Positions 1 through 7,378 of a stretch of DNA of 64,000 nucleotides are shown piece after piece. The stretch is from an uncultured Lachnospira sp. Lineage in GTDB: Bacteria; Bacillota; Clostridia; Lachnospirales; Lachnospiraceae. Where the stretch lies: assembly GCA_934343805.1 (NCBI GenBank), contig CAKRIN010000013.1, positions 7,843 through 71,842 of the forward strand, given 5' to 3'. The notes beneath the pieces were generated by a model. That model was given only the letters and a program-made list of their open reading frames with translations. It did not search any database and had not been told where the DNA came from. A program made the position numbers and the translations under genes. Position 1 is the stretch's first letter; the number at the start of each line of letters is the position of its first letter.

Positions 1-873
1 CTTAGCCAGTTCATAGAAATCAAGTCTTTCAGTATTAAGCTCTCTTCTTTCAGGATAATAAAGAGCGTACTGTATAGGAAGTCTCATATCAGGACTTCCA
101 AGCTGTGCCATAACAGCTCCGTCCTTGAATTCAACCATTGAATGAATTATGCTCTGTGGCTGAACTATAACCTGAACCTTCTCGGCAGGTACTCCGAAAA
201 GCCACTGTGCCTCCATCACCTCAAGTCCTTTATTAACCATAGTAGAAGAATCTATTGTTATCTTGCGTCCCATAGCCCAGTTAGGATGTTTAAGTGCATC
301 CTCTAGCTGTACATTTTCAAGGTCAGCTCTTTTCTTTCCTCTGAATGGACCACCAGAAGCTGTGAGAAGAATCTTCTCTATCTCGCCCCGGTTCTCCCCA
401 TTAAGGCACTGGAATATAGCTGAATGTTCACTGTCCACAGGATATATATTAACATTACATTCCTTAGCAAGACTCATAATAATATGACCGGCACACACAA
501 GTGTCTCTTTATTAGCAAGTGCAATGTCCTTATGTGCCTTAATAGCTTCAACTGTAGGTGTAATTCCCATCATACCAACAACTGCTGTCACAACAATCTC
601 TGCACTCTCAATTGTCGCAGCCTCAATAAGACCTTCATCACCACTTACAATCTTAACCTCCATATCGCCAATAAGAGTCTTTAACTCTGGAACAAGTTCT
701 TCTTTACCTATACATACAAGCTGTGGCTTGAATTCACGAACCTGTTCTGCAAGGTCAGCAACTCTTGTACCAGCTGCAAGTGCAACTACATTGATATCAG
801 CATTTCTTCTAATAACATCTAATGTCTGTGTTCCAATTGAACCAGTTGAACCAAGTATCGAAACGTTCTTCAT
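1..873 (-). CDS. dxr: 1-deoxy-D-xylulose 5-phosphate reductoisomerase, partial (C-terminus beyond window)
   Basis: Second step of the MEP isoprenoid pathway: NADPH-dependent rearrangement and reduction of DXP to MEP in the cytosol. 291 codons are visible, without a stop, so the gene continues past base 1. The N-terminus has the Rossmann motif GSTGSIGTQTLDV (residues about 8-20), followed by the family blocks ALANKETLVCAG, DSEHSAIFQC and SGGPFRG, with the metal ligands in the DSEHSA segment. The start at 873 is preceded by a GGAGG that overlaps the stop of cdsA, so the two genes are translationally close. It is the last visible gene of the pyrH-frr-uppS-cdsA-dxr operon; an rseP-type protease gene commonly follows in Firmicutes but lies outside the window. 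Confidence 0.96.
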   Translation of the reverse strand, partial: MKNVSILGSTGSIGTQTLDVIRRNADINVVALAAGTRVADLAEQVREFKPQLVCIGKEELVPELKTLIGDMEVKIVSGDEGLIEAATIESAEIVVTAVVGMMGITPTVEAIKAHKDIALANKETLVCAGHIIMSLAKECNVNIYPVDSEHSAIFQCLNGENRGEIEKILLTASGGPFRGKKRADLENVQLEDALKHPNWAMGRKITIDSSTMVNKGLEVMEAQWLFGVPAEKVQVIVQPQSIIHSMVEFKDGAVMAQLGSPDMRLPIQYALYYPERRELNTERLDFYELAK

Positions 874-875
874 TA

Positions 876-1691
876 TCAACCTCCAAATACTTTGTTAATA
901 ACCTCTATTGACCAGTAAACAACTGGTGCCGTAAATATTGCACTGTCGAATCTGTCCATGATTCCACCATGTCCCGGTATTAACTTCCCATAGTCTTTAA
1001 CATCATGATTTCTCTTAATTGCTGATGCAGCCAGGTCTCCGAATATAGACAGAAATGCGCCTATGAAGCTGGCTATTGCAAATGTATATACAGGATGTAC
1101 AAGTACATCTGACATCTTAGAGCTTATGGCAAATCCATAGCAAAAGCCAAGAAGTGTTGCACCTAAAACTCCTCCTATTGCACCCTCGTAAGTCTTCTTA
1201 GGTGAAAGCTTTGGAGTCATCTTATGCTTTCCAAGGAATACACCTGTAAAATATGCACATGTATCATTTCCCCATGAAGACACGAATATAAGCCATACTA
1301 TATATATTCCGTCCTGCATCATTCTTACCTGATATATATAAGAGAGCGTTACAGCAACATATACTATACTGAAGAATACCCACATAACATCTTCTGTCTT
1401 ATATTGGGGAAATGTAAATACATAAACCGACATCATAAGTATGCATGAAGCTACAAGAAGCAGTAAAATATATGCTGGATCATTAAGCAAAAGAATAAAA
1501 TAATAAGTAATTGCCGCTATATATCCTACAACTGCAAGTCCTGTCTTCTCAAGCTTCTTAACTTTAATAAGCTCATACATTCCAACAAGTGAAATAAACA
1601 GACTGAGTCCAAATGTAACCCAGCCTCCGAAATACAGGCATGTGAAAAGTATGACTATGAGCACAGCTCCACTCATAATTCTTGTACGCAT
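876..1691 (-). CDS. cdsA: Phosphatidate cytidylyltransferase (CDP-diglyceride synthase)
   Basis: Makes CDP-diacylglycerol from phosphatidic acid and CTP, the branch point of phospholipid synthesis, in the cytoplasmic membrane. The 271-residue protein is mostly hydrophobic, with about seven or eight membrane segments. Its C-terminal part carries the full CDS-family signature: a serine, then KR, KD, the PGHGG block and a final DRFD (residues about 223-249). Length is normal for the family. It lies 6 bp downstream of uppS and its stop codon overlaps the ribosome binding site of dxr, which indicates one operon. No oddities were seen. Confidence 0.95.
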   Translation of the reverse strand: MRTRIMSGAVLIVILFTCLYFGGWVTFGLSLFISLVGMYELIKVKKLEKTGLAVVGYIAAITYYFILLLNDPAYILLLLVASCILMMSVYVFTFPQYKTEDVMWVFFSIVYVAVTLSYIYQVRMMQDGIYIVWLIFVSSWGNDTCAYFTGVFLGKHKMTPKLSPKKTYEGAIGGVLGATLLGFCYGFAISSKMSDVLVHPVYTFAIASFIGAFLSIFGDLAASAIKRNHDVKDYGKLIPGHGGIMDRFDSAIFTAPVVYWSIEVINKVFGG

Positions 1692-1697
1692 AATCCA

Positions 1698-2432
1698 CTA
1701 CTCCTCCTTAACTCCGCCAAATCTTCTTTCTGTTTTGTTATATTTCTCAAACGCTTTAATAAGTTCTTCCCTGTCAAAATCAGGCCAGAAAATATCTGTG
1801 AAATAAAACTCTGTATAAGCAAGCTGCCAGCACAGATAATTAGATAATCTCTGCTCACCGCTTGTTCTTATAAGCAAATCCGGATCTGGCAATTCCCATG
1901 TATCAAGATTATTGCTTATTGTATCTTCATCTATATCTTCAGGCTTAAGGCTTCCCTCTGATACCTTGTCGGCAATCTTTCTTACTGCTCTTGTTATCTC
2001 ATCTCTTCCGCCATAATTAATGGCTATCGTAAAATTAAGCCCTGTATTATTCTTAGTTTTCTCTTCGAGATTATTGATACTTTCTATAATATCCTGGCTG
2101 AGTTCATCTTTTCTTCCAATGACCCTGCATCGCACATTATTCTTCATGGATTTCTTAACACAATCCTTAAGATAAGTTCTTAAGATTCCCATAAGAGTAC
2201 CTACTTCTTCTGTTGAACGTTTCCAGTTCTCTGTTGAAAAAGCATATACAGTAAAATACTTTACACCAAGCTCATCTACGACATAAAGCATATCTTCAAC
2301 AACTTTACTTCCCTGCACATGTCCCATTGTTCTTGGTAGGTGTCTTTTCTTAGCCCATCTTCCATTACCATCAAGAATAACAGCAACATGCCCCGGAATC
2401 TTTAATCCGAGGTTCTCGTTAAATGTATCCAT
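1698..2432 (-). CDS. uppS: Isoprenyl transferase (undecaprenyl diphosphate synthase)
   Basis: Cis-prenyltransferase that adds isopentenyl diphosphates to farnesyl diphosphate to make the C55 lipid carrier for peptidoglycan and wall polymers. The 244-residue protein shows the substrate-binding loop DGNGRWAKKR at residues 21-30, with catalytic Asp21, and the C-terminal signature RTSGEQRLSNYL followed by the WQLAYTEFYF block. Length is typical. It sits between frr and cdsA; its neighbours cdsA and dxr supply phospholipid and isoprenoid precursors, so the operon joins translation recycling with envelope-lipid supply. Confidence 0.96.
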   Translation of the reverse strand: MDTFNENLGLKIPGHVAVILDGNGRWAKKRHLPRTMGHVQGSKVVEDMLYVVDELGVKYFTVYAFSTENWKRSTEEVGTLMGILRTYLKDCVKKSMKNNVRCRVIGRKDELSQDIIESINNLEEKTKNNTGLNFTIAINYGGRDEITRAVRKIADKVSEGSLKPEDIDEDTISNNLDTWELPDPDLLIRTSGEQRLSNYLCWQLAYTEFYFTDIFWPDFDREELIKAFEKYNKTERRFGGVKEE

Positions 2433-2506
2433 ATCAATGATTCCTCTCGCAATTCATTCAATTACAAAAAGGCTGTTGTAAAATATCCAACAGCCCTGAC
2501 ATTTTC

Positions 2507-3058
2507 TTAAACTGTAAGTATCTCTTTAGTCTTATCATCTATAGCACTATCAATCATAGCAATATACTTATCAGTAATCTTCTGAATTTCATCCTCTGAA
2601 TTCTTAGCTTCATCATCAGAGATATCTCCTGCCTTATTCTCTTTCTTTATTGCATCGTTGGCATCTCTTCTGATATTACGGATAGCAACCTTGGCATTAT
2701 CACCCTTCTTCTTGATATCCTTAGCAAGTTCTTTTCTTCTGTCTTCAGTTAATTCAGGGAACACAAGTCTGATTGTCTTACCATCATTGTTAGGTGTAAG
2801 TCCTAAATCTGAAACAAGAATTGCTTTTTCAATATCCTTAATAAGGCTTGCTTCCCAAGGCTGAATCTGAATCATTCTTGCTTCTGGCACAGAAACATTG
2901 GCAACCTGCTGGATTGGTGTAGGTGTTCCATAATAATCAACTCTTAATCTGTCAAGAATATGTGGGTTAGCTCTTCCGGCTCTTATTGTTACATATTCTT
3001 CCTTTAAGTTGTCAACCGACTTCTGCATTCTTCCTTCAATATCTTTAATATTTTCCAT
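2507..3058 (-). CDS. frr: Ribosome recycling factor
   Basis: Splits post-termination ribosomes together with EF-G. An in-frame upstream ATG at 3070 would add MEEF, but those codons contain the GGAGGAA Shine-Dalgarno six bases before the ATG at 3058. The start at 3058 (183 residues, MENIKDIEGRM) is therefore preferred and matches the usual 183-185 length. The protein is the expected long-helix hairpin, with the family blocks RAGRANPHILDRL, YYGTPTPIQQVANV and the C-terminal KKGDNAKVAIRNIRRDAND. It follows pyrH by about 30 bp, a very common bacterial pairing. Confidence 0.96.
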   Translation of the reverse strand: MENIKDIEGRMQKSVDNLKEEYVTIRAGRANPHILDRLRVDYYGTPTPIQQVANVSVPEARMIQIQPWEASLIKDIEKAILVSDLGLTPNNDGKTIRLVFPELTEDRRKELAKDIKKKGDNAKVAIRNIRRDANDAIKKENKAGDISDDEAKNSEDEIQKITDKYIAMIDSAIDDKTKEILTV

Positions 3059-3087
3059 AAATTCCTCCATCGCTATATATTAATATA

Positions 3088-3792
3088 CTAGTCAACAGTA
3101 ACAACTGTTCCGTTAAATTTTCCTGATAATGCATTAACTATACTATTCTCTTCTTCAAGACCAAATACCATAAGCGGCATCTTATTCTCCATACACATTA
3201 CAGATGCTGTCATATCAATAACTCCAAGCTTCTTCTCAACAACCTCATTAATCGAAATAGTATCATACTTCTTAGCATCAGGATTAAGCTTTGGATCGCT
3301 GTCATATATTCCATCAATTGCCTTAGCAAGAAGAATGGCATCTGCATCAAGCTCAATGGCTCTTAATACAATACCTGTATCTGTTGAGAAATATGGATGG
3401 CCTGTTCCACCTGCAAAAAACACAACCATACCTTTTTCAAAATATTTATTAGCTCTGTCTTTAGAAAAAAGCTTAGTCATGCTTCCACACTCAAAAGGTG
3501 TAAGAATATTAGTCTTAATTCCCTGTGAACGGAATATTTCTGACACATATATACAGTTCATAATTGTTGCAAGCATTCCTATCTGATCAGCCTTAGTTCT
3601 GTCAATATTATCATTAGAACGGCCTCTCCAGTAATTACCACCGCCAATAACCACACCGACATCTGTTCCTTTGTTAACTATTGTCTTAACCTGACTTGCA
3701 ATATTCTCTATAAGCTCATCATTATAGCCGCCCTCTTTCTTAGCAAGAGCCTCGCCACTAAGTTTAAGTATTACTCTTTTAATGTTATCCAT
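3088..3792 (-). CDS. pyrH: Uridylate (UMP) kinase
   Basis: Phosphorylates UMP to UDP; hexameric amino-acid-kinase-fold enzyme of pyrimidine nucleotide synthesis. The 234-residue protein has LKLSGEAL near residues 9-16, the GGGN loop at 50-53 followed by WRGR, and the conserved block TGHPYFSTDTG (about 130-140). Length is normal. In most Firmicutes it directly follows rpsB-tsf; here a bactofilin gene with a terminator and a promoter in front of it separates tsf from pyrH. Its start lies 12 bp after the bactofilin stop, so pyrH is probably transcribed mainly from the bactofilin promoter. Confidence 0.96.
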   Translation of the reverse strand: MDNIKRVILKLSGEALAKKEGGYNDELIENIASQVKTIVNKGTDVGVVIGGGNYWRGRSNDNIDRTKADQIGMLATIMNCIYVSEIFRSQGIKTNILTPFECGSMTKLFSKDRANKYFEKGMVVFFAGGTGHPYFSTDTGIVLRAIELDADAILLAKAIDGIYDSDPKLNPDAKKYDTISINEVVEKKLGVIDMTASVMCMENKMPLMVFGLEEENSIVNALSGKFNGTVVTVD

Positions 3793-3804
3793 ACGTGCCT
3801 CCGG

Positions 3805-4578
3805 TTATTTATTCTTCTTCTTACCCTTAATATTGAATATGTTATCCATATTAACTTCTGCATAACACTGTGAACATCTTCCATCAATTGTTGCACCATT
3901 ATTAATCTGCACTGACTTAGACTTAATATCACCAACAATAACAGCTGAAGAATCAACTATAACAGGTCCATGTACATCAATATCACCTTTTACTGCACCT
4001 GCAATAACAGCTGAAGTTGCAGCAATATTTCCTACAATAACTGTTCCCTGTCCTATCTTTACTGAACCCTTAGCTTCAATGTCACCATCAATCTGTGCAT
4101 TGTTGGCAAACACTTCATTAGCCTTAGAATTTCCAACTATGGAACCACTTACTGTAAGCTTGCCTCTGCATGATACATTACCTTCAACTGAACCAAATAA
4201 ATCAATTGAGCCAACAGAATCAAGATCACCACTTATAGATAATCCCTCTGTTATTACAGCTGTCTCATCTGCGATTTCATCATCAGACTTAACAGCATCC
4301 TGACTCACTTCTTCTGTCTTTTCTGCTGCCTCTTCTGATGGCTGTTCTTCTTTCTTATCATCATTAAGTTCTGCACTTATCTTGTCACTAATTGTATCTG
4401 AAGATGTGTCATTAGCTTCTTTCTTAAAGTCTTCTGCAATCTTTGCAAGTTCTGGATCATCAAGCGTATTCACCATTACATCCTCATCTGAATCATCGAC
4501 TGCATTCTCTAATTCTTCGTCAGAAAGACTATTAACTGCCTCAGACAAATCATCTTTAAAATCTTTGAAAAATCCCAT
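3805..4578 (-). CDS. Bactofilin-family polymer-forming cytoskeletal protein
   Basis: 257 residues. The N-terminal half (about 1-130) is very acidic and low complexity (runs of Asp, Glu, Ser). The C-terminal half is a right-handed beta-helix of the bactofilin (DUF583) type, with regularly spaced GSIDLFGSVEGNVSC, GSIVGNSKANEVFA, IDGDIEAKGSVKIG and IVGDIKSKSVQI coils, ending in a lysine-rich tail. Bactofilins self-assemble without nucleotides and often organise cell-wall enzymes or shape; the exact role here is unknown. The start at 4578 (MGFFKDF) has GGAGG seven bases upstream; a longer reading frame from 4647 begins within the promoter and is rejected. It is the first gene of the pyrH-frr-uppS-cdsA-dxr unit. 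Confidence 0.88.
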   Translation of the reverse strand: MGFFKDFKDDLSEAVNSLSDEELENAVDDSDEDVMVNTLDDPELAKIAEDFKKEANDTSSDTISDKISAELNDDKKEEQPSEEAAEKTEEVSQDAVKSDDEIADETAVITEGLSISGDLDSVGSIDLFGSVEGNVSCRGKLTVSGSIVGNSKANEVFANNAQIDGDIEAKGSVKIGQGTVIVGNIAATSAVIAGAVKGDIDVHGPVIVDSSAVIVGDIKSKSVQINNGATIDGRCSQCYAEVNMDNIFNIKGKKKNK

Positions 4579-4633
4579 TAGAATATCCTCCATATATAAT
4601 ACTGTAGTTCGCATACCATCACAGTTTGAGAAG

Positions 4634-4662
4634 ATTATATCATACACAAGACAAATTTAGAA
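4634..4662 (-). promoter_or_regulatory. Promoter of the bactofilin-pyrH-frr-uppS-cdsA-dxr operon
   Basis: On the minus strand the -10 box TATAAT (4634-4639) is preceded by TGA, giving an extended -10 element. The -35 region (about 4657-4662) is weak. Two direct copies of GACAAATTT (plus strand, 4650-4658 and 4670-4678), 20 bp apart, lie upstream of the -10 and could be operator half-sites. The transcript would start about 50 nt before the bactofilin ATG. Confidence 0.5.
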
Positions 4663-4684
4663 GAGTTATGACAAATTTTTCATT

Positions 4685-4722
4685 AATAAAAAACCGTGAA
4701 CTGTATATTCTACAATTCACGG
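4685..4722 (-). terminator. Rho-independent terminator after tsf
   Basis: The minus-strand RNA forms a seven-base-pair core CCGTGAA / TTCACGG stem (4716-4722 with 4694-4700), extended by partial inner pairing, followed directly by TTTTTT. It lies 39 bp after the tsf stop and separates rpsB-tsf from the bactofilin operon. Confidence 0.85.
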
Positions 4723-4760
4723 AAATTAATTTTATATTATATATAATTATATAACAATAA

Positions 4761-5843
4761 TTACTTTAACTGAGCTGCAACTTCTGCTGCAAAGTCTTCA
4801 TTCTTCTTCTCAAGACCTTCGCCTGTCTCAAAACGAACATATCCCTTAACAGTGAAATCTCCATTAGCCTTAGCAACCTCTGCAAGATACTTAGCAACTG
4901 ACTGCTTGCCATCCTCAGCTTTAACATATGTCTGATCCATAAGGCAGATTTCCTTAAGCTGCTTAGATACACGGCCTTCTACCAATCCGTTAAAGATCTT
5001 ATCAGCAACAATATTAGCCTCATCAGCTAATGCAAGCTCAGCTAACTGTGCAGCAGCTTCCTTTGAAAGGAAATTGAATAAATACTGCATATTGCTCTTA
5101 TGCTCTTCATATGTTGCGATATCTTCATCACTCCATACCTTATCATTGATTGCCTTATCAATTAACTTATTTAAGATTGGCTTTGGAAGAGATGCTGGAT
5201 CATTTAATGCGCTCTTCTCTGTGATTTCTCTTAACTTAGCAAGTTCATCTGCTGACATATCCTCTCTGCGAAGATACTGAGGGTTCATAGCTGCGATCTG
5301 CATTGCAATATTAGTAAGTGCTTCCTTGATTGCATCGTTAGAAGCGCCATCTGCTGCAACAAGAACACCGATTCTTCCACCACCATGAATATATGAAGCT
5401 ACACAGTCGCCTGTAATCTTCTGGAATCTTCTAAGAGAAAGCTTCTCGCCAATTGTAAGAGTCTTCTCCTCAAGTTCTGACTGCATACCAAGGATAGCAC
5501 ATACATCTTCTCCATCCCCAGCCTTATCAACTGATGCCTTAAGTGCCTTATCTGCAACTGCCTGAACAAATTCCTGGAATGTAGCATTCTTAGCTACGAA
5601 ATCTGTCTCTGAATTAACTTCTACTACAACTGCTGTATTGCCTTCAGATGCAACTCTTGTAATACCTTCTGCTGCAATTCTTCCTGCCTTCTTCTCAACC
5701 TTAGCTGCTCCGCTCTTTCTAAGAACATCAACAGCTGCTTCCATATCACCATTTGTCTCTGTAAGCGCCTTCTTACATTCCATCATACCTGCGCCAGTAG
5801 ACTCTCTAAGTTCCTTAACCATTGCTGCTGTAACTGCTGCCAT
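4761..5843 (-). CDS. tsf: Translation elongation factor Ts
   Basis: Guanine-nucleotide exchange factor for EF-Tu. The start at 5843 (MAAVTAAMVKELRE) has GGAGG eight bases upstream; the open frame from 5885 is not used because it would cover this site. The 360-residue protein has the N-terminal UBA-like domain (about 4-40, with TGAGMMECKKAL) and the EF-Tu-contact motif TDFVAKN at residues 80-86, followed by the core dimerisation subdomains. It is somewhat longer than the roughly 300 residues common in Firmicutes, with extra residues in the second half. It follows rpsB in the standard order, with an attenuator-like hairpin between the two. Confidence 0.96.
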   Translation of the reverse strand: MAAVTAAMVKELRESTGAGMMECKKALTETNGDMEAAVDVLRKSGAAKVEKKAGRIAAEGITRVASEGNTAVVVEVNSETDFVAKNATFQEFVQAVADKALKASVDKAGDGEDVCAILGMQSELEEKTLTIGEKLSLRRFQKITGDCVASYIHGGGRIGVLVAADGASNDAIKEALTNIAMQIAAMNPQYLRREDMSADELAKLREITEKSALNDPASLPKPILNKLIDKAINDKVWSDEDIATYEEHKSNMQYLFNFLSKEAAAQLAELALADEANIVADKIFNGLVEGRVSKQLKEICLMDQTYVKAEDGKQSVAKYLAEVAKANGDFTVKGYVRFETGEGLEKKNEDFAAEVAAQLK

Positions 5844-5870
5844 TATAATATCCTCCAATATAAATAATTT

Positions 5871-5908
5871 TAAAAAATGCTTCAACCTGATAATAGTCAG
5901 GCTGAAGC
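5871..5908 (-). terminator. Attenuator-like hairpin between rpsB and tsf
   Basis: The minus-strand RNA forms a 12-bp stem with one wobble pair (5897-5908 with 5879-5890, loop of six) followed by ATTTTTT. It lies about 30 bp after the rpsB stop and 28 bp before the tsf ribosome binding site. It probably lowers tsf transcription relative to rpsB by partial termination. Confidence 0.7.
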
Positions 5909-5937
5909 ATACATAAACTTAAGTCGATACTTAAATA

Positions 5938-6666
5938 TTAAGCTTCCTCAGCTACTTCTTCCTCTACTGCTGGAGCTGCTTCTTCACCCTGATTAGCTTC
6001 GATAACTGCATCTGCCATCTTAGCAACGATTAACTTAACAGCTCTGATAGCATCATCATTACCAGGGATTACATAATCTAATTCATCTGGATCACAGTTA
6101 GTATCTGCAATACCTATTAACTTGATACCAAGTGCATGTGCTTCCTGAACACAGATTCTTTCCTTCTTAGGATCAACGATGAAGATTGCATCTGGAAGTT
6201 TCTTCATTTCCTTGATACCACCAAGGTTCTTCTGAAGCTTCTCAAGTTCCTTCTTAAGGTTGATAACTTCTTTCTTAGGAAGAACATCAAATGTTCCATC
6301 TTCCTGCATTGTCTCGATTTCCTTAAGTCTTGCAATTCTGCTCTGGATTGTCTTGAAGTTAGTAAGCATACCGCCTAACCATCTCTCGTTTACATAGAAC
6401 ATTCCACAACGCTCTGCTTCTGTAGCAATAGCATCCTGAGCCTGCTTCTTTGTACCTACAAAAAGGATTGTACCACCATCAGCAGCGATATCAGAGATTG
6501 CCTTGTAAGCCTCATCAACCTTACCTACAGACTTCTGTAAATCGATAATATGGATACCATTTCTCTCTGTGTAGATGTACTCAGCCATCTTAGGGTTCCA
6601 TCTTCTTGTCTGATGTCCGAAATGAACACCTGCCTCGAGTAACTGTTTCATTGAAATTACGCTCAT
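5938..6666 (-). CDS. rpsB: 30S ribosomal protein S2
   Basis: Ribosomal protein of the small-subunit body near the platform. The start at 6666 ([18 protein letters not shown]) has GGAGG eight bases upstream; a longer frame to 6702 is rejected. The 242-residue protein has the S2 signatures [15 protein letters not shown] (about 13-27) and the C-terminal [12 protein letters not shown] region, and ends in an acidic Glu/Ala tail. It is transcribed from a strong promoter at 6782-6810 through a leader of about 110 nt that contains a stable hairpin, probably for feedback control. Confidence 0.97.
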   Translation of the reverse strand: MSVISMKQLLEAGVHFGHQTRRWNPKMAEYIYTERNGIHIIDLQKSVGKVDEAYKAISDIAADGGTILFVGTKKQAQDAIATEAERCGMFYVNERWLGGMLTNFKTIQSRIARLKEIETMQEDGTFDVLPKKEVINLKKELEKLQKNLGGIKEMKKLPDAIFIVDPKKERICVQEAHALGIKLIGIADTNCDPDELDYVIPGNDDAIRAVKLIVAKMADAVIEANQGEEAAPAVEEEVAEEA

Positions 6667-6714
6667 TTTAATACCTCCATTGGTTAATTTGATCTTTTGC
6701 AAGCTTCATCTTCC

Positions 6715-6747
6715 ACGACCACCGGCGCGTAAACCGGCACCAGCCGT
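6715..6747 (-). promoter_or_regulatory. Structured rpsB leader hairpin (candidate S2 autoregulatory element)
   Basis: In the minus-strand RNA an outer stem ACGGC / GTCGT (6743-6747 with 6715-6719) encloses an asymmetric internal loop (TGGTG against TG) and an inner CCGG / CCGG stem with an eight-base loop. It lies in the rpsB 5' untranslated region, about 48 nt before the start codon. Its GC content is far above the surrounding sequence. Autoregulatory leaders are known for many ribosomal protein genes; that S2 binds this one is inference. Confidence 0.5.
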
Positions 6748-6781
6748 AAAATCCACCTACATGTTTTTTCACACAAAGTGC

Positions 6782-6810
6782 ATTATATCAACACACAGTC
6801 AATAATGCAA
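6782..6810 (-). promoter_or_regulatory. rpsB-tsf promoter (sigma-A type)
   Basis: On the minus strand, TTGCAT (6805-6810), a spacer of exactly 17 bp and TATAAT (6782-6787). The start of transcription would be near 6775, giving a leader of about 110 nt. Confidence 0.8.
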
Positions 6811-6833
6811 GCATTTTTTTATTTTGACTGTGT
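6793..6833. repeat. Perfect 10-bp inverted repeat flanking the rpsB -35 box
   Basis: ACACAGTCAA at 6793-6802 and its exact reverse complement at 6824-6833, separated by 21 bp. One arm lies in the promoter spacer and the other covers the stop codon region of the upstream gene (stop at 6819-6821). The minus-strand transcript has no T-run after the stem, so it is not a normal terminator; it could be an operator. Confidence 0.55.
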
Positions 6834-7376
6834 AATTGTCTTTGCAATAGTTTCATAAGAATCTCCTGCCTTAAGATGATATGTTCCATCTTTCATTTTT
6901 CTGTCATATCCAGAAGTATACATATATGTATAAAATTCTGTCTTGTCTGATATTATGCCGGCATCAAACAATATATCCGCAGCCTGTGCAGCTGTATACA
7001 CTCCACTGAACACAATCTCTGTTCTTCCATCTTCATTGCCAGGTGATACACTTACCACTGGTCTTGTGGTTGTACTTTCTTCGCTTTGCTTTTGAGTTGC
7101 AGTAACAGTTTCTTTAGCAGTCTCTTTTTCTGTTTCCTTTTCCGTTTCTTTGATATCTGTCTTGGATTCTTCTGTCTGTTTCTCAGAAGATGTATTCTCT
7201 TCTGTTGATGCATCAGTTGTGTATGCTATAACTGACCCAGACTGCTCAGTTTCTTTATTGCCTGAAACTACTGCGTAATCTTGATTATTCTTCTGAATTC
7301 TACCTGCAATCATAAGAACAATGACAGCAACTATAAGTCCGGCGCCAAAGCCTCTCATATAATATCTGAATTTCAT
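6819..7376 (-). CDS. Membrane-anchored protein with an MltG/YceG-N-like domain, no catalytic domain
   Basis: 185 residues. A transmembrane anchor (about 8-24, GFGAGLIVAVIVLMIAG) is followed by a long Thr/Glu/Lys-rich linker containing a KETEKETEKET repeat (about 60-100). The C-terminal module of about 60 residues (GVYTAAQAADILFDAGI to GDSYETIAKTIT) resembles the LysM-like N-terminal part of MltG/YceG endolytic transglycosylases. The catalytic domain of MltG is missing; the protein simply ends after this module. It lies 2 bp after the SwrB-like gene at the distal end of the flagellar supercluster. A cell-wall-binding or wall-spacing role outside the membrane is inferred, not shown. Confidence 0.6.
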   Translation of the reverse strand: MKFRYYMRGFGAGLIVAVIVLMIAGRIQKNNQDYAVVSGNKETEQSGSVIAYTTDASTEENTSSEKQTEESKTDIKETEKETEKETAKETVTATQKQSEESTTTRPVVSVSPGNEDGRTEIVFSGVYTAAQAADILFDAGIISDKTEFYTYMYTSGYDRKMKDGTYHLKAGDSYETIAKTITQSK

Positions 7377-7378
7377 TT

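Noticed and set aside
4579..4647. Longer start for the bactofilin gene
   Set aside because: The extra 23 codons overlap the -10 promoter region and the GGAGG that serves the start at 4578.
6793..6833. Intrinsic terminator of the fla cluster
   Set aside because: The stem is not followed by a T-run on the minus strand and has a 21-base loop that contains a promoter element.
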